From the NCBI GenBank assembly GCA_015061165.1, contig SUXC01000004.1, forward strand, positions 104,182 through 168,181: a DNA stretch of 64,000 nt, written 5' to 3'. Positions 23,301-31,054 of the stretch are shown one piece after another. The position numbers and the translations under genes are program-made. This stretch comes from Bacteroidales bacterium (lineage in GTDB: Bacteria; Bacteroidota; Bacteroidia; Bacteroidales; Paludibacteraceae). The notes beneath the pieces are model-generated. The model had not been told where the DNA came from, made no database searches, and saw only the letters and a program-made list of their open reading frames with translations. How positions within the stretch are numbered: the stretch's first letter is position 1; every line of letters starts with the position of its first letter.

Positions 23301-24515
23301 TTGAATTTAGCGGGAAAACATATTTTGGTCGGAATCAGTGGCGGTATTGCTGCGTATAAGATTCCCGAACTTATCCGCCTTCTGAAGAAAGCAGGGGCAG
23401 ATGTACAAGTGACAACCACCAAGAATGCCTTGGAGTTTGTCACTTCTCTTACCCTGCAAACAGTGAGTGGGCACAAGGTCTATTCCGATGTGTTTGCGGC
23501 TATCAACGAGCATAGCACCAAGCATATCTCCCTACCCGATTGGGCAGACCTGATGATTATAGCCCCAGCCACTGCCAATGTGCTATGCAAGATGGCTAAC
23601 GGTATCGCAGACGACGCATTGACTACCACGTTTGCTGCTATGCGCAAGCCCGTAGTGATTGCTCCTGCCATGAATACTAATATGTACGATTCGCCTGCTA
23701 CTCAGAAGGCTATCAGCCAGTTAGCGCAATGGGAGAACATCACCATGCTGGATGCTGCCAGTGGCGAGTTGGCTTGTGGCACCACGGGCAAAGGCAGGAT
23801 GCAAGAGATTGATACCATTGTCGCAGCAGCCGAGTATGCACTCACGCCTAAGACCCTTTTGGGCAAACGGGTATTGATTACCGCAGGTCCTACGCAAGAG
23901 GCCATTGACCCTGTGCGTTATATCAGCAATGCCTCTACGGGCAAGATGGGCTACGCGCTCGTGCGCGCGTGTTTGAATAGAGGTGCAGAAGTTACCCTTG
24001 TGAGTGGACCTACGCATATTTCCCTAACAGCATGGCAAGCCTTTTGCCCCTTGCATATTGTCCCTGTAGTGTCTTCTGCCGATATGTGTGCTGCTACGGT
24101 GGAGGCATTTCCTAATGCCGATATGGCTATTCTATGTGCTGCTGTGGCTGACTTCACGCCGTGCACAACGGCCGATAAGAAAATCAAGAAACAACCAGGG
24201 CAGACGCACATGTCTATTGATTTGAAGACCACCACTGATATTGCCGCCACATTGGGCAAGATGAAGGGCGATAGCAATAAGGTGTTGGTGGGTTTTGCGC
24301 TTGAGACGCACGATGAGCAGCAAAACGCTTTGCGCAAGTTGCAGTCCAAGCATTTGGATATGATTGTGCTGAACTCTCTGCAAGACAAGGGCGCAGGTTT
24401 TGGTGTGGATACCAACAAGGTGACTTTGCTGTATGCCGACGGCACAAAAAAAGACCTCCCACTTCTTCTGAAGCAGGAGGTTGCGGATGCAATTATTGAT
24501 AGTATTTGCTATTAA
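23301..24515 (+). CDS. coaBC: Phosphopantothenoylcysteine decarboxylase / phosphopantothenate--cysteine ligase
   Basis: 404 aa bifunctional enzyme of CoA synthesis. The N-terminal flavoprotein decarboxylase has GISGGIAAYK, ISLPDWADLMIIAPATAN and APAMNTNMY (catalytic region). The C-terminal ligase begins near residue 188 (KRVLITAGPTQEAIDPVRYISNASTGKMG). The start is TTG at 23301 (reads MNLAGKHILVGISGG), three bases after rpoZ; no ATG fits. Its TAA shares the palindrome TTAA with the stop of the convergent DUF3276 gene. Confidence 0.95.
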   Translation: MNLAGKHILVGISGGIAAYKIPELIRLLKKAGADVQVTTTKNALEFVTSLTLQTVSGHKVYSDVFAAINEHSTKHISLPDWADLMIIAPATANVLCKMANGIADDALTTTFAAMRKPVVIAPAMNTNMYDSPATQKAISQLAQWENITMLDAASGELACGTTGKGRMQEIDTIVAAAEYALTPKTLLGKRVLITAGPTQEAIDPVRYISNASTGKMGYALVRACLNRGAEVTLVSGPTHISLTAWQAFCPLHIVPVVSSADMCAATVEAFPNADMAILCAAVADFTPCTTADKKIKKQPGQTHMSIDLKTTTDIAATLGKMKGDSNKVLVGFALETHDEQQNALRKLQSKHLDMIVLNSLQDKGAGFGVDTNKVTLLYADGTKKDLPLLLKQEVADAIIDSICY

Positions 24516-24940
24516 TTTTTCAGTCTATTCAAGATACTTCCCAAGATAGATTTATCTTCATTTTTCTCTTCTGCAGGTTTTTCTGCGGGTGTTTCTGTTT
24601 CTTCAGGAGCCAGTGTATTTTCGGTTTCGGGGGTCCATTCTTTGCGTTCCTCTATGTCGCCTAACTGACTTTGTACAAATGAGATAACGTCATTTAGTCC
24701 TTCTGTAAAGTGAGCGAAGTCTTCTTTATAGAGGAATACTTTGTGTTTCTCGAATTGTGGTGGTTCAGTTTCTCCCGTTTGTTTGCGTTTGCTCTCTGTG
24801 ATACAGAGGTACAGGTCTTCATTTCGAGCCTTTTTGACATCCAGATAATAGATGCGTTTACCTGCTTTCACCGAGCGTGAATACACGATTTCAGGCTCGT
24901 TTTTTCCTTCAAATCTACGATTTTCCATCTCTTTCATCAT
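24512..24940 (-). CDS. DUF3276 PUR-domain nucleic-acid-binding protein
   Basis: 142 aa from the ATG at 24940. The longer reading frame would start upstream of the promoter at 24992-25000, so it is rejected. The N-terminal part (EIVYSRSVKAGKRIYYLDVKKARNEDLYLCITESKRK) is the bacterial PUR-alpha-like fold that binds single-stranded DNA or RNA. The C-terminus is a Pro/Glu-rich linker (APEETETPAEKPAEE) and a short basic helix. Single-gene unit convergent with coaBC. Confidence 0.88.
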   Translation of the reverse strand: MMKEMENRRFEGKNEPEIVYSRSVKAGKRIYYLDVKKARNEDLYLCITESKRKQTGETEPPQFEKHKVFLYKEDFAHFTEGLNDVISFVQSQLGDIEERKEWTPETENTLAPEETETPAEKPAEEKNEDKSILGSILNRLKN

Positions 24941-24991
24941 TCTATATTGGTTAATTTTTCTCTTTAATCCATTTGTATGGGTTAATACGCT

Positions 24992-25000
24992 GCAAAGGTA
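24992..25000 (-). promoter_or_regulatory. Promoter of the DUF3276 gene
   Basis: Minus-strand TACCTTTGC (complement of 24992-25000), about 50 bases before the chosen start. Confidence 0.75.
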
Positions 25001-25085
25001 GTGAAAAAATTGCATAAAAGCAAGAAAAAACGAGTAAAACTTTACTTTTAGGTAAGTTTTTCTTGCTCAATTCAGAAAAATGTAG

Positions 25086-25094
25086 TAATTTTGC
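25086..25094 (+). promoter_or_regulatory. Promoter of the second accessory locus
   Basis: TAATTTTGC in the context CAATTCAGAAAAATGTAG before and AGTCGCAA after. Almost the same as the promoter of the structured RNA at 1638, but here yhcG follows instead of the RNA. Confidence 0.75.
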
Positions 25095-25130
25095 AGTCGC
25101 AATTCAATTCAAGGTAAGTTAGTTTTTAAA

Positions 25131-26240
25131 ATGACAACTCCTCATTTTGTAAAAAGAGAAAATATAATAGTCGATACCGAGTATATCCAATGGTTATCGA
25201 ATCTAAAAAAGCGCTTTCGCCAGAGCCAAGCAAAAGCAGTGGTCCGTTTGAATCAATCTATGCTTGAGTTTTATTGGTCATTGGGAAGGGATATCGTTGC
25301 TCTCAAAGCAGAAAGCAAATGGGGTAGTAATTTTTTTAATCAACTTAGTATTGATCTTCAACAAACATTTCCTCGTCAAAAGGGCTTTTCTGTAACGAAC
25401 TTGAAATATGTAAAACGCTGGTATCAGTTTTATTATGAGCAGATTAGAATTCGTCAGCAGGCTGCTGACGAATTACAAGCAGAAAAGTTTTATTTACCCG
25501 AAGGAGATATTCGTCAGCAGGCTGCTGACAAATTGGAACTGCCTGAGAAGTTTGCGTTTGTACCCTTATATCATCATGTTGAGATTATTACTAAATGTCA
25601 ATCTCTCGAAGAAGCTTTATTCTATATCACCAAATGTATAGAAAACAATTGGAGTAGAGAGCAATTAGGAGATGAAATCAAAGCAAATCTTTTTGAACGA
25701 CAAGGTGGAGCTATTACAAATTTTTGGAACACCTTGCCTATCGCCCAGCAGCAATTGGCTCAAGAAATCCTTAAAGATCCATATAATTTCTCTTTCTTGG
25801 ACATCCAACAAAGTCATGATGAAAAACAACTTGAAGAGGCACTTATAAGTAATATCACACGCTTTCTACTTGAATTGGGACAAGGTTTTTCGTTTGTGGG
25901 TCGCCAAATGGAATTGCAAATGCCAGGCGGTCAGACTTTTTTTCCTGATTTGATTTTTTATCACATCCCACAGCATAGGTATGTAGTTGTCGAATTGAAA
26001 GCGGTTAAATATATTCCTGAATTTGCAGGTAAATTGAATTTTTATGTAACTGCTGTGGATGAATTAATGCGTGGTGAGGGAGATAAGCCAACTATAGGAT
26101 TAATAATTTGCAAATCTACAGATAAAACAGTTGTTGAGTGGTCCTTGAAGGACATTTGCAAACCTCTTGGCGTGGCTACATACCAGTTGGAAGAAGTTGT
26201 AGAACGTACAGTGAAAGAATTTGAGTTGAATAATAAATGA
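25131..26240 (+). CDS. yhcG: PDDEXK nuclease YhcG (DUF1016)
   Basis: 369 aa. The N-terminal DUF1016 region (residues about 15-110) has YWSLGRDIV, WGSNFFNQLSIDLQQTFP and GFSVTNLKYVKRWYQFY. The C-terminal PD-(D/E)XK nuclease core has FFPDLIFYH, YVVVELKA (catalytic D and E-x-K) and IGLIICKS. Such nucleases occur in defence and restriction loci. Between the two parts lie two near-identical palindromic DNA units encoding IRQQAAD, so this linker grew by repeat insertion. The AT-rich composition differs from the core genes around it. It stands between the locus promoter and the second structured RNA. Confidence 0.88.
   Translation: MTTPHFVKRENIIVDTEYIQWLSNLKKRFRQSQAKAVVRLNQSMLEFYWSLGRDIVALKAESKWGSNFFNQLSIDLQQTFPRQKGFSVTNLKYVKRWYQFYYEQIRIRQQAADELQAEKFYLPEGDIRQQAADKLELPEKFAFVPLYHHVEIITKCQSLEEALFYITKCIENNWSREQLGDEIKANLFERQGGAITNFWNTLPIAQQQLAQEILKDPYNFSFLDIQQSHDEKQLEEALISNITRFLLELGQGFSFVGRQMELQMPGGQTFFPDLIFYHIPQHRYVVVELKAVKYIPEFAGKLNFYVTAVDELMRGEGDKPTIGLIICKSTDKTVVEWSLKDICKPLGVATYQLEEVVERTVKEFELNNK
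25448..25533. repeat. Two in-frame palindromes in yhcG
   Basis: AATTCGTCAGCA and TGCTGACGAATT (25448-25474, loop GGC) and the second unit ATTCGTCAGCA/TGCTGACAAAT (25509-25533, one mismatch). They are 60 bases apart and each is read as IRQQAAD. Confidence 0.8.
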
Positions 26241-26271
26241 TATACCGTCGCTCACCGACGTAAAACAGGAG

Positions 26272-26528
26272 GACATATTATAAAAAGCGTTTATTAGCGC
26301 TTGTTTTGGCATTATGAAATCCTGCAAAATTTCATCCTATCCGAAACAAGAAGGCAGTAAACGCCCGTTGGGATATGGATTATCCCGCCGCAGAGCATCC
26401 ATGCGTGGATTGCTCTGTTTGGTGGCATTTCATATTCGGCGTGGGCGTTACTTGTTTATTCTTATAGGATAGGGTCTTGCAGGAACCTCATAATGGAGAA
26501 TAAGCAAAGGTAAGGTTCCACGCTTTTT
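26272..26528 (+). ncRNA. Large pseudoknotted structured RNA, copy 2
   Basis: Homologue of the RNA at 1650. Same order of helices: 26287-26293 with 26358-26364; 26300-26309 with 26341-26350 (one G-U change); hairpins 26370-26386 and 26391-26417; 26439-26444 with 26518-26523; 26452-26461 with 26498-26507. Pseudoknot: CATTATGA 26310-26317 with TCATAATG 26488-26495; TCCTGCAA 26320-26327 with TTGCAGGA 26477-26484; ATCCTAT 26334-26340 with ATAGGAT 26464-26470. Primary sequence differs from copy 1 in these arms while pairing is kept. A T5 tract ends it. No separate promoter is evident; it would be read from the yhcG promoter. Confidence 0.85.
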
Positions 26529-26587
26529 GTATAATTATACCAACGGGGCATTTGGAGCCGATGTCCCAACAAAAGAAAAACTTATAA

Positions 26588-26995
26588 ATGAAAAAGTTAT
26601 CCTTATTTCTACTAGGTCTGTTCTTATGTAGTGTAAGTGTGCCGATTCTTGCTGAGGATGTCAATCTTGTGCCTGCTATGGTGGTACAAATGGCAGACGG
26701 CAGTAAGCAGACGGTGCAATTAGACTACACTTCAGTAACAGACTTTAGTGTGCTGTGCAGCAAGGGGAGTCTTGCTGTAAGCGTGCCAGAGGCAGACTTG
26801 ACGGGTGTGCGTAGTATCACTTTTGCGATGGTGAAAAAAGATGAAACTATTACTTTTTTGGAAGAAGTGTCGTCTTTGGACAATGCAACGACAGACAAAG
26901 TGTTACTCAATGGCAAATTATTTATTCGTGCCACTATGTCTGACGGCACGCAAGTTTGGTACGATGTAATGGGAAATCTTAGTTATGAACTATGA
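26588..26995 (+). CDS. Secreted protein, unknown
   Basis: 135 aa. Signal peptide MKKLSLFLLGLFLCSVSVPILA. The mature part is beta-rich (LVPAMVVQMADGSKQTVQLDY, then VRSITFAMVKKDETITF) with a C-terminal NGKLFIRATMSDGTQVWYDVMG. The phrases resemble the repeated 'K-x-D-G-x-x-x-F-x-L' modules before Bacteroidales C-terminal tails. First protein after RNA copy 2; 47 bases before the lectin-like gene. Confidence 0.7.
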   Translation: MKKLSLFLLGLFLCSVSVPILAEDVNLVPAMVVQMADGSKQTVQLDYTSVTDFSVLCSKGSLAVSVPEADLTGVRSITFAMVKKDETITFLEEVSSLDNATTDKVLLNGKLFIRATMSDGTQVWYDVMGNLSYEL

Positions 26996-27042
26996 GTGAT
27001 GAGATGTAAACAATAAGTGAAATTCAATAAAAAATCAGCAAT

Positions 27043-27951
27043 ATGAAAAAGATGTTTATGGCAGTCATCGCCTTAATGATGACGATTAGTGCTTCTGCAC
27101 AGTTTTATATTTACTACAGTGATGGCACTGTAGCAAAGGTGGATAGTATAAGTATGATAGCGCCAGGGGGAACTAACACACCCGATACACCAATAGAGCC
27201 AGAAGAACCAACAACTCCTTCCACGGGTATTGGTGTATTCTCCGTAGCAGAGGGTAAGACGGTGACCTTCTCTCCTGGTAATTTGCAGTATACACAATCT
27301 ACTGATACATGGTCTTTTGCTGAAAATCAATACGATTTAATAGGAGCTGGTAATCTTACCACACTCGGCAATTTAGCGGACAAAATAGATTTGTTTTGCT
27401 ATGGAACAGGCGATGCTCCTACCAAAATAAGTTTATCTACAGATGATTATCTTTATTTTGTTGATTGGGGTACAAATGTTATTGGTACTGATACAGCAAA
27501 TACATGGCGCACATTGACATACCAAGAATGGTCGCATCTCATTTGGGGACGTCCTACCTTAAATCTTCCAGCTGAAGTAAATGGTGTTGGAGGTTTGGTA
27601 TTACTTCCTGACAATTGGGTATGGCCTGATAACATACACATCAATGATAATATCTATAATGAATGTGGTTGCGATTATTCTTCCCAAACTTTTACCAAAG
27701 ATGAATGGTTAATTCTTGAGCAAGCAGGTGCAGTATTTCTTCCAGCAGCAGGTGCACATGGCTATGGTGCGGGACTTGATCAAAGACGTTTTGGGGATGA
27801 ATGTGGTGGATTTTATTGGGTGGCTCCAGATGATCCAAACGCAACTATCAATGAAGTTTGCTATACCATAATGTTTAGCTCTCATGCTATAAATTATAGT
27901 TGGAGTGCCACTGTAAATGGTTATAGTGTTCGTTTAGTGAAGGATTTGTAA
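27043..27951 (+). CDS. Secreted C-type-lectin/FISUMP-like protein
   Basis: 302 aa. Signal peptide MKKMFMAVIALMMTISASAQ. A short beta-hairpin (FYIYYSDGTVAKVDSISMI) and a Pro/Thr/Glu linker (residues about 45-62) precede the domain: FSVAEGKTVTFSPGNLQYTQSTDTWSFAENQYDLIG, WRTLTYQEWSHL, LVLLPDNW, GAVFLPAAG, FYWVAPD and final SVRLVKDL. Paralogue of 4084, without its Fn3-like part or lipobox. The end of the domain differs strongly between the two copies. Probably surface-exposed or secreted; ligand unknown. Confidence 0.85.
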   Translation: MKKMFMAVIALMMTISASAQFYIYYSDGTVAKVDSISMIAPGGTNTPDTPIEPEEPTTPSTGIGVFSVAEGKTVTFSPGNLQYTQSTDTWSFAENQYDLIGAGNLTTLGNLADKIDLFCYGTGDAPTKISLSTDDYLYFVDWGTNVIGTDTANTWRTLTYQEWSHLIWGRPTLNLPAEVNGVGGLVLLPDNWVWPDNIHINDNIYNECGCDYSSQTFTKDEWLILEQAGAVFLPAAGAHGYGAGLDQRRFGDECGGFYWVAPDDPNATINEVCYTIMFSSHAINYSWSATVNGYSVRLVKDL

Positions 27952-27969
27952 AATTTGCGAAACAACTTT

Positions 27970-28008
27970 CTCACCCTGCAAGTCATTGGATTTGCAGGGT
28001 GAGTTTTT
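27970..28008 (+). terminator. Terminator shared with the first accessory locus
   Basis: CTCACCCTGCAA 27970-27981 with TTGCAGGGTGAG 27992-28003, followed by TTTTT. Counterpart of 5229-5268. Confidence 0.85.
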
Positions 28009-28029
28009 ATATTGCTATTCTTCTTGCTC

Positions 28030-28225
28030 GGATTCAAGCACTCCTTCGGTAAGGGTTCGGTATCCCTTCGGAAAATGGGGAACTATTACTCACGGGGAAA
28101 ACGCGAAATGCACTCCATGACTCAAGCGTCATCGGAGCCACGTAGCAATGGACATAGAAAGGCAGAGATGTTTGCCAGACCACTGGCAAAAACAAGACAG
28201 GTGACGGAAACCATAGCAAATAAAT
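28030..28225. repeat. Hairpin array, counterpart of 5284-5640
   Basis: CTCCATGAC/GTCATCGGAG (28112-28136), then CACGTAGCAATGGACATAGA and AAGGCAGAG, then TTTGCCAG/CTGGCAAA (28170-28189) and ACAAGACAGGTGACGG. Linkers match those at 5284-5640 closely, while the stem of the first hairpin changes CCCC/GGGG to CTCC/GGAG. The rest of 27960-28738 holds no gene; three AACCCGT units lie at about 28275-28305. Confidence 0.6.
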
Positions 28226-28344
28226 AGGATATACTACTGATAGGTTTACGATGTGCCTACGAAGGTATTCTATGAACCCGTCAAAAACCCGTTATGAACC
28301 CGTAACTGGTAGCATGCCAATAAGGTCGTTGAGGGAAGGGTATC

Positions 28345-28375
28345 TACCGCTTAACCACCGCTTATCCACCCGATA
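28345..28375. repeat. Inverted copy of the GGTGGATAAGC repeat
   Basis: GCTTAACCACCGCTTATCC followed by ACCCGAT is the reverse complement of the unit at 15721-15752. Confidence 0.55.
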
Positions 28376-28435
28376 GGGGCTTATGCAAGAAAATAGCAAC
28401 TATATGTAAACTTTCTACAGTATTTTGTGTGCAAT

Positions 28436-28515
28436 GCGGGCTGCGCCCTCGCATTAAACGACCTGTTGTACCTTCGAGGACACCCTACCCTCGAAGCTCC
28501 GGTCGCAGAATGCTG
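28436..28515. repeat. Long palindromic dispersed element, copy 2
   Basis: ATGCGGGCTGCGCCCTCGC is followed by arms GCATT 28451-28455 with AATGC 28509-28513, CGACC with GGTCG, and TTCGAGG 28473-28479 with CCTCGAA 28489-28495. The loop is 9 bases instead of 34 in copy 1 (9273-9380). Confidence 0.7.
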
Positions 28516-28630
28516 GACATACTCCAGTTCGCTCGCAATATGTTCAAAAAAATCGGTTAGCACCTGTTGCAATAGCTTTCCGCATACACAATTATGAACA
28601 AGTTCCTATTGTGCAGCGAAAATCTCTTGC

Positions 28631-28655
28631 AGATAGATAAAATCTATCTTTTTTG
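28631..28655 (+). terminator. Rho-independent terminator-like hairpin
   Basis: AGATAGAT and ATCTATCT around AAA, followed by TTTTTT, 43 bases before the nusB -7 element; it would insulate nusB from upstream transcription. Confidence 0.65.
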
Positions 28656-28697
28656 AAAATATTGCTCGCTTTTCTTGCGTATGTGCATTTTTTGTTG

Positions 28698-28706
28698 TAC
28701 CTTTGC
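28698..28706 (+). promoter_or_regulatory. Promoter of nusB-yajC-ybbR
   Basis: TACCTTTGC after TGTGCATTTTTTGTTG, as for pheT. Confidence 0.75.
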
Positions 28707-28738
28707 AGCCTGAAATAATTGATATTTGAAATAGCAAT

Positions 28739-29686
28739 ATGATAAATCGCACATTAGTTAGAACCAAAGTCGTTCAGACCCTCTTTGCACAATACAGCGG
28801 TAATGACCATACCGCTCTATCTGCACGCAAAACACTGCTCAACAAGTTCTCCAGCACATATAGTCTATATATGATGATGCTGAGTTTTGCAGATGAACTA
28901 ACCACCTACGCCGAAGAACAAATCAGCGAAAATCAAAAGCGTGCATCCGTACTCCATCAGACTTACATTGCCAACCGCAATTTCGTGAACAACCGCCTGG
29001 CGCAACAGATATTCAATAACCGTCGCATACGCAATTACCTCGAAAACGAAAACCTGCGTTGGGATGTGGGCATGTCGGCTGTTGAGGCTACCTACAAACT
29101 ACTCATCAATACTCCTTTCTATCAGGAGTTTATGGCATTGGAGAAACCCACATACGAAGATGAGAAGACATTGTGGCGAAAAATCTATGGCTCCCTGTTG
29201 TTGGAAAGCGAAACCCTCAGTTCTGCATTAGAGGAAATGGAGGTAGCACTCGACCAAGAAGGCTGGACTATCGACATGGATATGGTCATCACCTACGTGA
29301 TTAAAACTCTCAAACGCTTCAAAGAGGACGACAACGACGAACTGCCACTATTGGAGATGTTCGCTTCCGAAGCAGAACTGGAGTTTGGCAAGAACCTTTT
29401 GCAATGGAGTATCGAACAGACCGAAGAAAACAAGGTATTGATTGCCAAGTCCTTGCAAAACTGGGAAGCAGACCGCATCGCCTATATGGACCAAATCATC
29501 CTGTTGGTCGCATTGGCAGAAATACGCAAGTGCAACGAGATAGCATTGGAAATTTCGATGAATGAATACATAGAGATAGCCAAAGAGTACTCCAGCGACA
29601 AGAGTTATATCTTCATCAATGGTGTGCTGAACCGCATTGTCAATGACCTGCGCGCCGAAAATCAATTATTCAAAGTAAAACGATAA
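28739..29686 (+). CDS. nusB: Transcription antitermination factor NusB (long form)
   Basis: 315 aa, about twice the length of E. coli NusB, as is usual in Bacteroidales. The N-terminal half is a diverged helical region beginning NRTLVRTKVVQTLFAQY. The C-terminal half carries the NusB core (DQIILLVALAEIRKCNEIALEISMNEYIEIAKEYSSDKSYIFINGVLNRI). Binds boxA RNA with NusE in rRNA antitermination. Leads nusB-yajC-ybbR. Confidence 0.93.
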   Translation: MINRTLVRTKVVQTLFAQYSGNDHTALSARKTLLNKFSSTYSLYMMMLSFADELTTYAEEQISENQKRASVLHQTYIANRNFVNNRLAQQIFNNRRIRNYLENENLRWDVGMSAVEATYKLLINTPFYQEFMALEKPTYEDEKTLWRKIYGSLLLESETLSSALEEMEVALDQEGWTIDMDMVITYVIKTLKRFKEDDNDELPLLEMFASEAELEFGKNLLQWSIEQTEENKVLIAKSLQNWEADRIAYMDQIILLVALAEIRKCNEIALEISMNEYIEIAKEYSSDKSYIFINGVLNRIVNDLRAENQLFKVKR

Positions 29687-29706
29687 AACTATAAAATATT
29701 ACAGAC

Positions 29707-30051
29707 ATGTTAGATTTCATTTTTTTGCAAGCAGCCACTGCTGCTGATGGTGCCGCACAACAAGGGGGCGGTTGGTCATTCTGGGTAATGATGATCCTTA
29801 TTTTTGTGGTATTCTATTTCTTTATGATCCGTCCACAACAAAAGAAACAAAAAGAATTGCAAAAACAACGCGATGCTCTGACCAAAGGTAGCAAAGTGGT
29901 TACCGCTGGCGGTATTTATGGCATCGTGAAAGAGGTACAAGACAATGCCTTCCTCTTGGAAGTAGCCAAAGACGTGGTCATCAAAGTGGACAAAGGTAGC
30001 GTATATGTGGCTGCTGAAGATGCACAACAAGCACCTCAAAACGCTAAATAA
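29707..30051 (+). CDS. yajC: Preprotein translocase subunit YajC
   Basis: 114 aa. One membrane helix (FWVMMILIFVVFYFFMIRPQQKKQKE) with the family signature RPQQKK, then GSKVVTAGGIYGIVKEV. Part of the SecDF-YajC complex at the inner membrane. Confidence 0.93.
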   Translation: MLDFIFLQAATAADGAAQQGGGWSFWVMMILIFVVFYFFMIRPQQKKQKELQKQRDALTKGSKVVTAGGIYGIVKEVQDNAFLLEVAKDVVIKVDKGSVYVAAEDAQQAPQNAK

Positions 30052-30079
30052 TCCTTTTTCTGAACATCATTAACGAAGC

Positions 30080-31054
30080 GTGCGAATAGACATACCCCAT
30101 ATCACGCAGAAAGCCAAACAAATATTGGCATGGTTGGTGCAAAAAGACGCATTGATCTACCTGCTGTTTGTGGGATTGGCGACCCTCTTCTGGTGGGGAC
30201 GAGCCATGAGTTCGCAACGCGAAGTGGAAGTGAAACTACCTGTGGAGTACACACAAGTACCCGCACAGGTAGTTTTTGAAACACCTCTGCCCACCCAACT
30301 GGAAGTAGTTCTCCGAGACAATGGACGACTGCTCAGACAAGTGCAACATACCAAACCTACCGTAACTATCAGTTTGGCAGACAAACTCAACGAAACCCAC
30401 GGGACATTGCAATTATCCACAGATGTCCTGCGACAAAAAATACAAGATAACCTCCCTGGCTCGACTACTATCCAACAGATTCGTCCTGAGGAGATTACAA
30501 CTACCTACTATGTAGAAGCCACCAAGAAAGTCCCTATCCGACTATGTGCAGCATGGACATTGGAGAAACAATACCAATTGGCTGAGCCACCCGTATTGGA
30601 ACCTGCATGGGTCAATATATACGGCACACAAGAGGCGATTGACACCATTGACTCCATATCTACCGATAGCGTAATCGTGGAAAAACTGCAAGACCAAGTA
30701 CAACGCGACGTAGCATTGCTAATACCAGCAGGTATTCGCACCAACCAACCCACCATTTCCGTGACATGGAACGCGGAGATGTTTACCGAGAAATCCTTCC
30801 AACTACCCATAGAGATAATCAACCTTCCCGACAACAAAGTGATGCACCTCTTTCCACAAACCACCACTATCACCGCACGAGTAGGCATATCGCATTTTGC
30901 CAACCTTACCGAAGAGGACTTCAAAGCCGTATGCGAATATCCTGCACAGGCACAAACCACACTGCCTGTAACCATTATATGCAACAACCCATACGTTACG
31001 CAAAAGCGCGCAAGCATTCGTGAAGTAGAATATATCATCGAGAAAAAGCAATGA
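30080..31054 (+). CDS. YbbR-like domain protein
   Basis: 324 aa from a GTG start. One N-terminal membrane helix (DALIYLLFVGLATLFWWG), then three YbbR-type beta repeats on the outer side, for example VKLPVEYTQVPAQVVFETPLPTQ and VPIRLCAAW. In other phyla the CdaR version regulates diadenylate cyclase; no cyclase gene is nearby. Overlaps the aminotransferase gene by four bases. Confidence 0.8.
   Translation: MRIDIPHITQKAKQILAWLVQKDALIYLLFVGLATLFWWGRAMSSQREVEVKLPVEYTQVPAQVVFETPLPTQLEVVLRDNGRLLRQVQHTKPTVTISLADKLNETHGTLQLSTDVLRQKIQDNLPGSTTIQQIRPEEITTTYYVEATKKVPIRLCAAWTLEKQYQLAEPPVLEPAWVNIYGTQEAIDTIDSISTDSVIVEKLQDQVQRDVALLIPAGIRTNQPTISVTWNAEMFTEKSFQLPIEIINLPDNKVMHLFPQTTTITARVGISHFANLTEEDFKAVCEYPAQAQTTLPVTIICNNPYVTQKRASIREVEYIIEKKQ

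Noticed and set aside
24941..25015. N-terminal extension of the DUF3276 protein
   Set aside because: The added codons run upstream through the promoter, so they cannot be in the mRNA.
4084..27951. Active diversity-generating retroelement
   Set aside because: The targets look right, but no reverse transcriptase, Avd gene or template repeat was found in the window.
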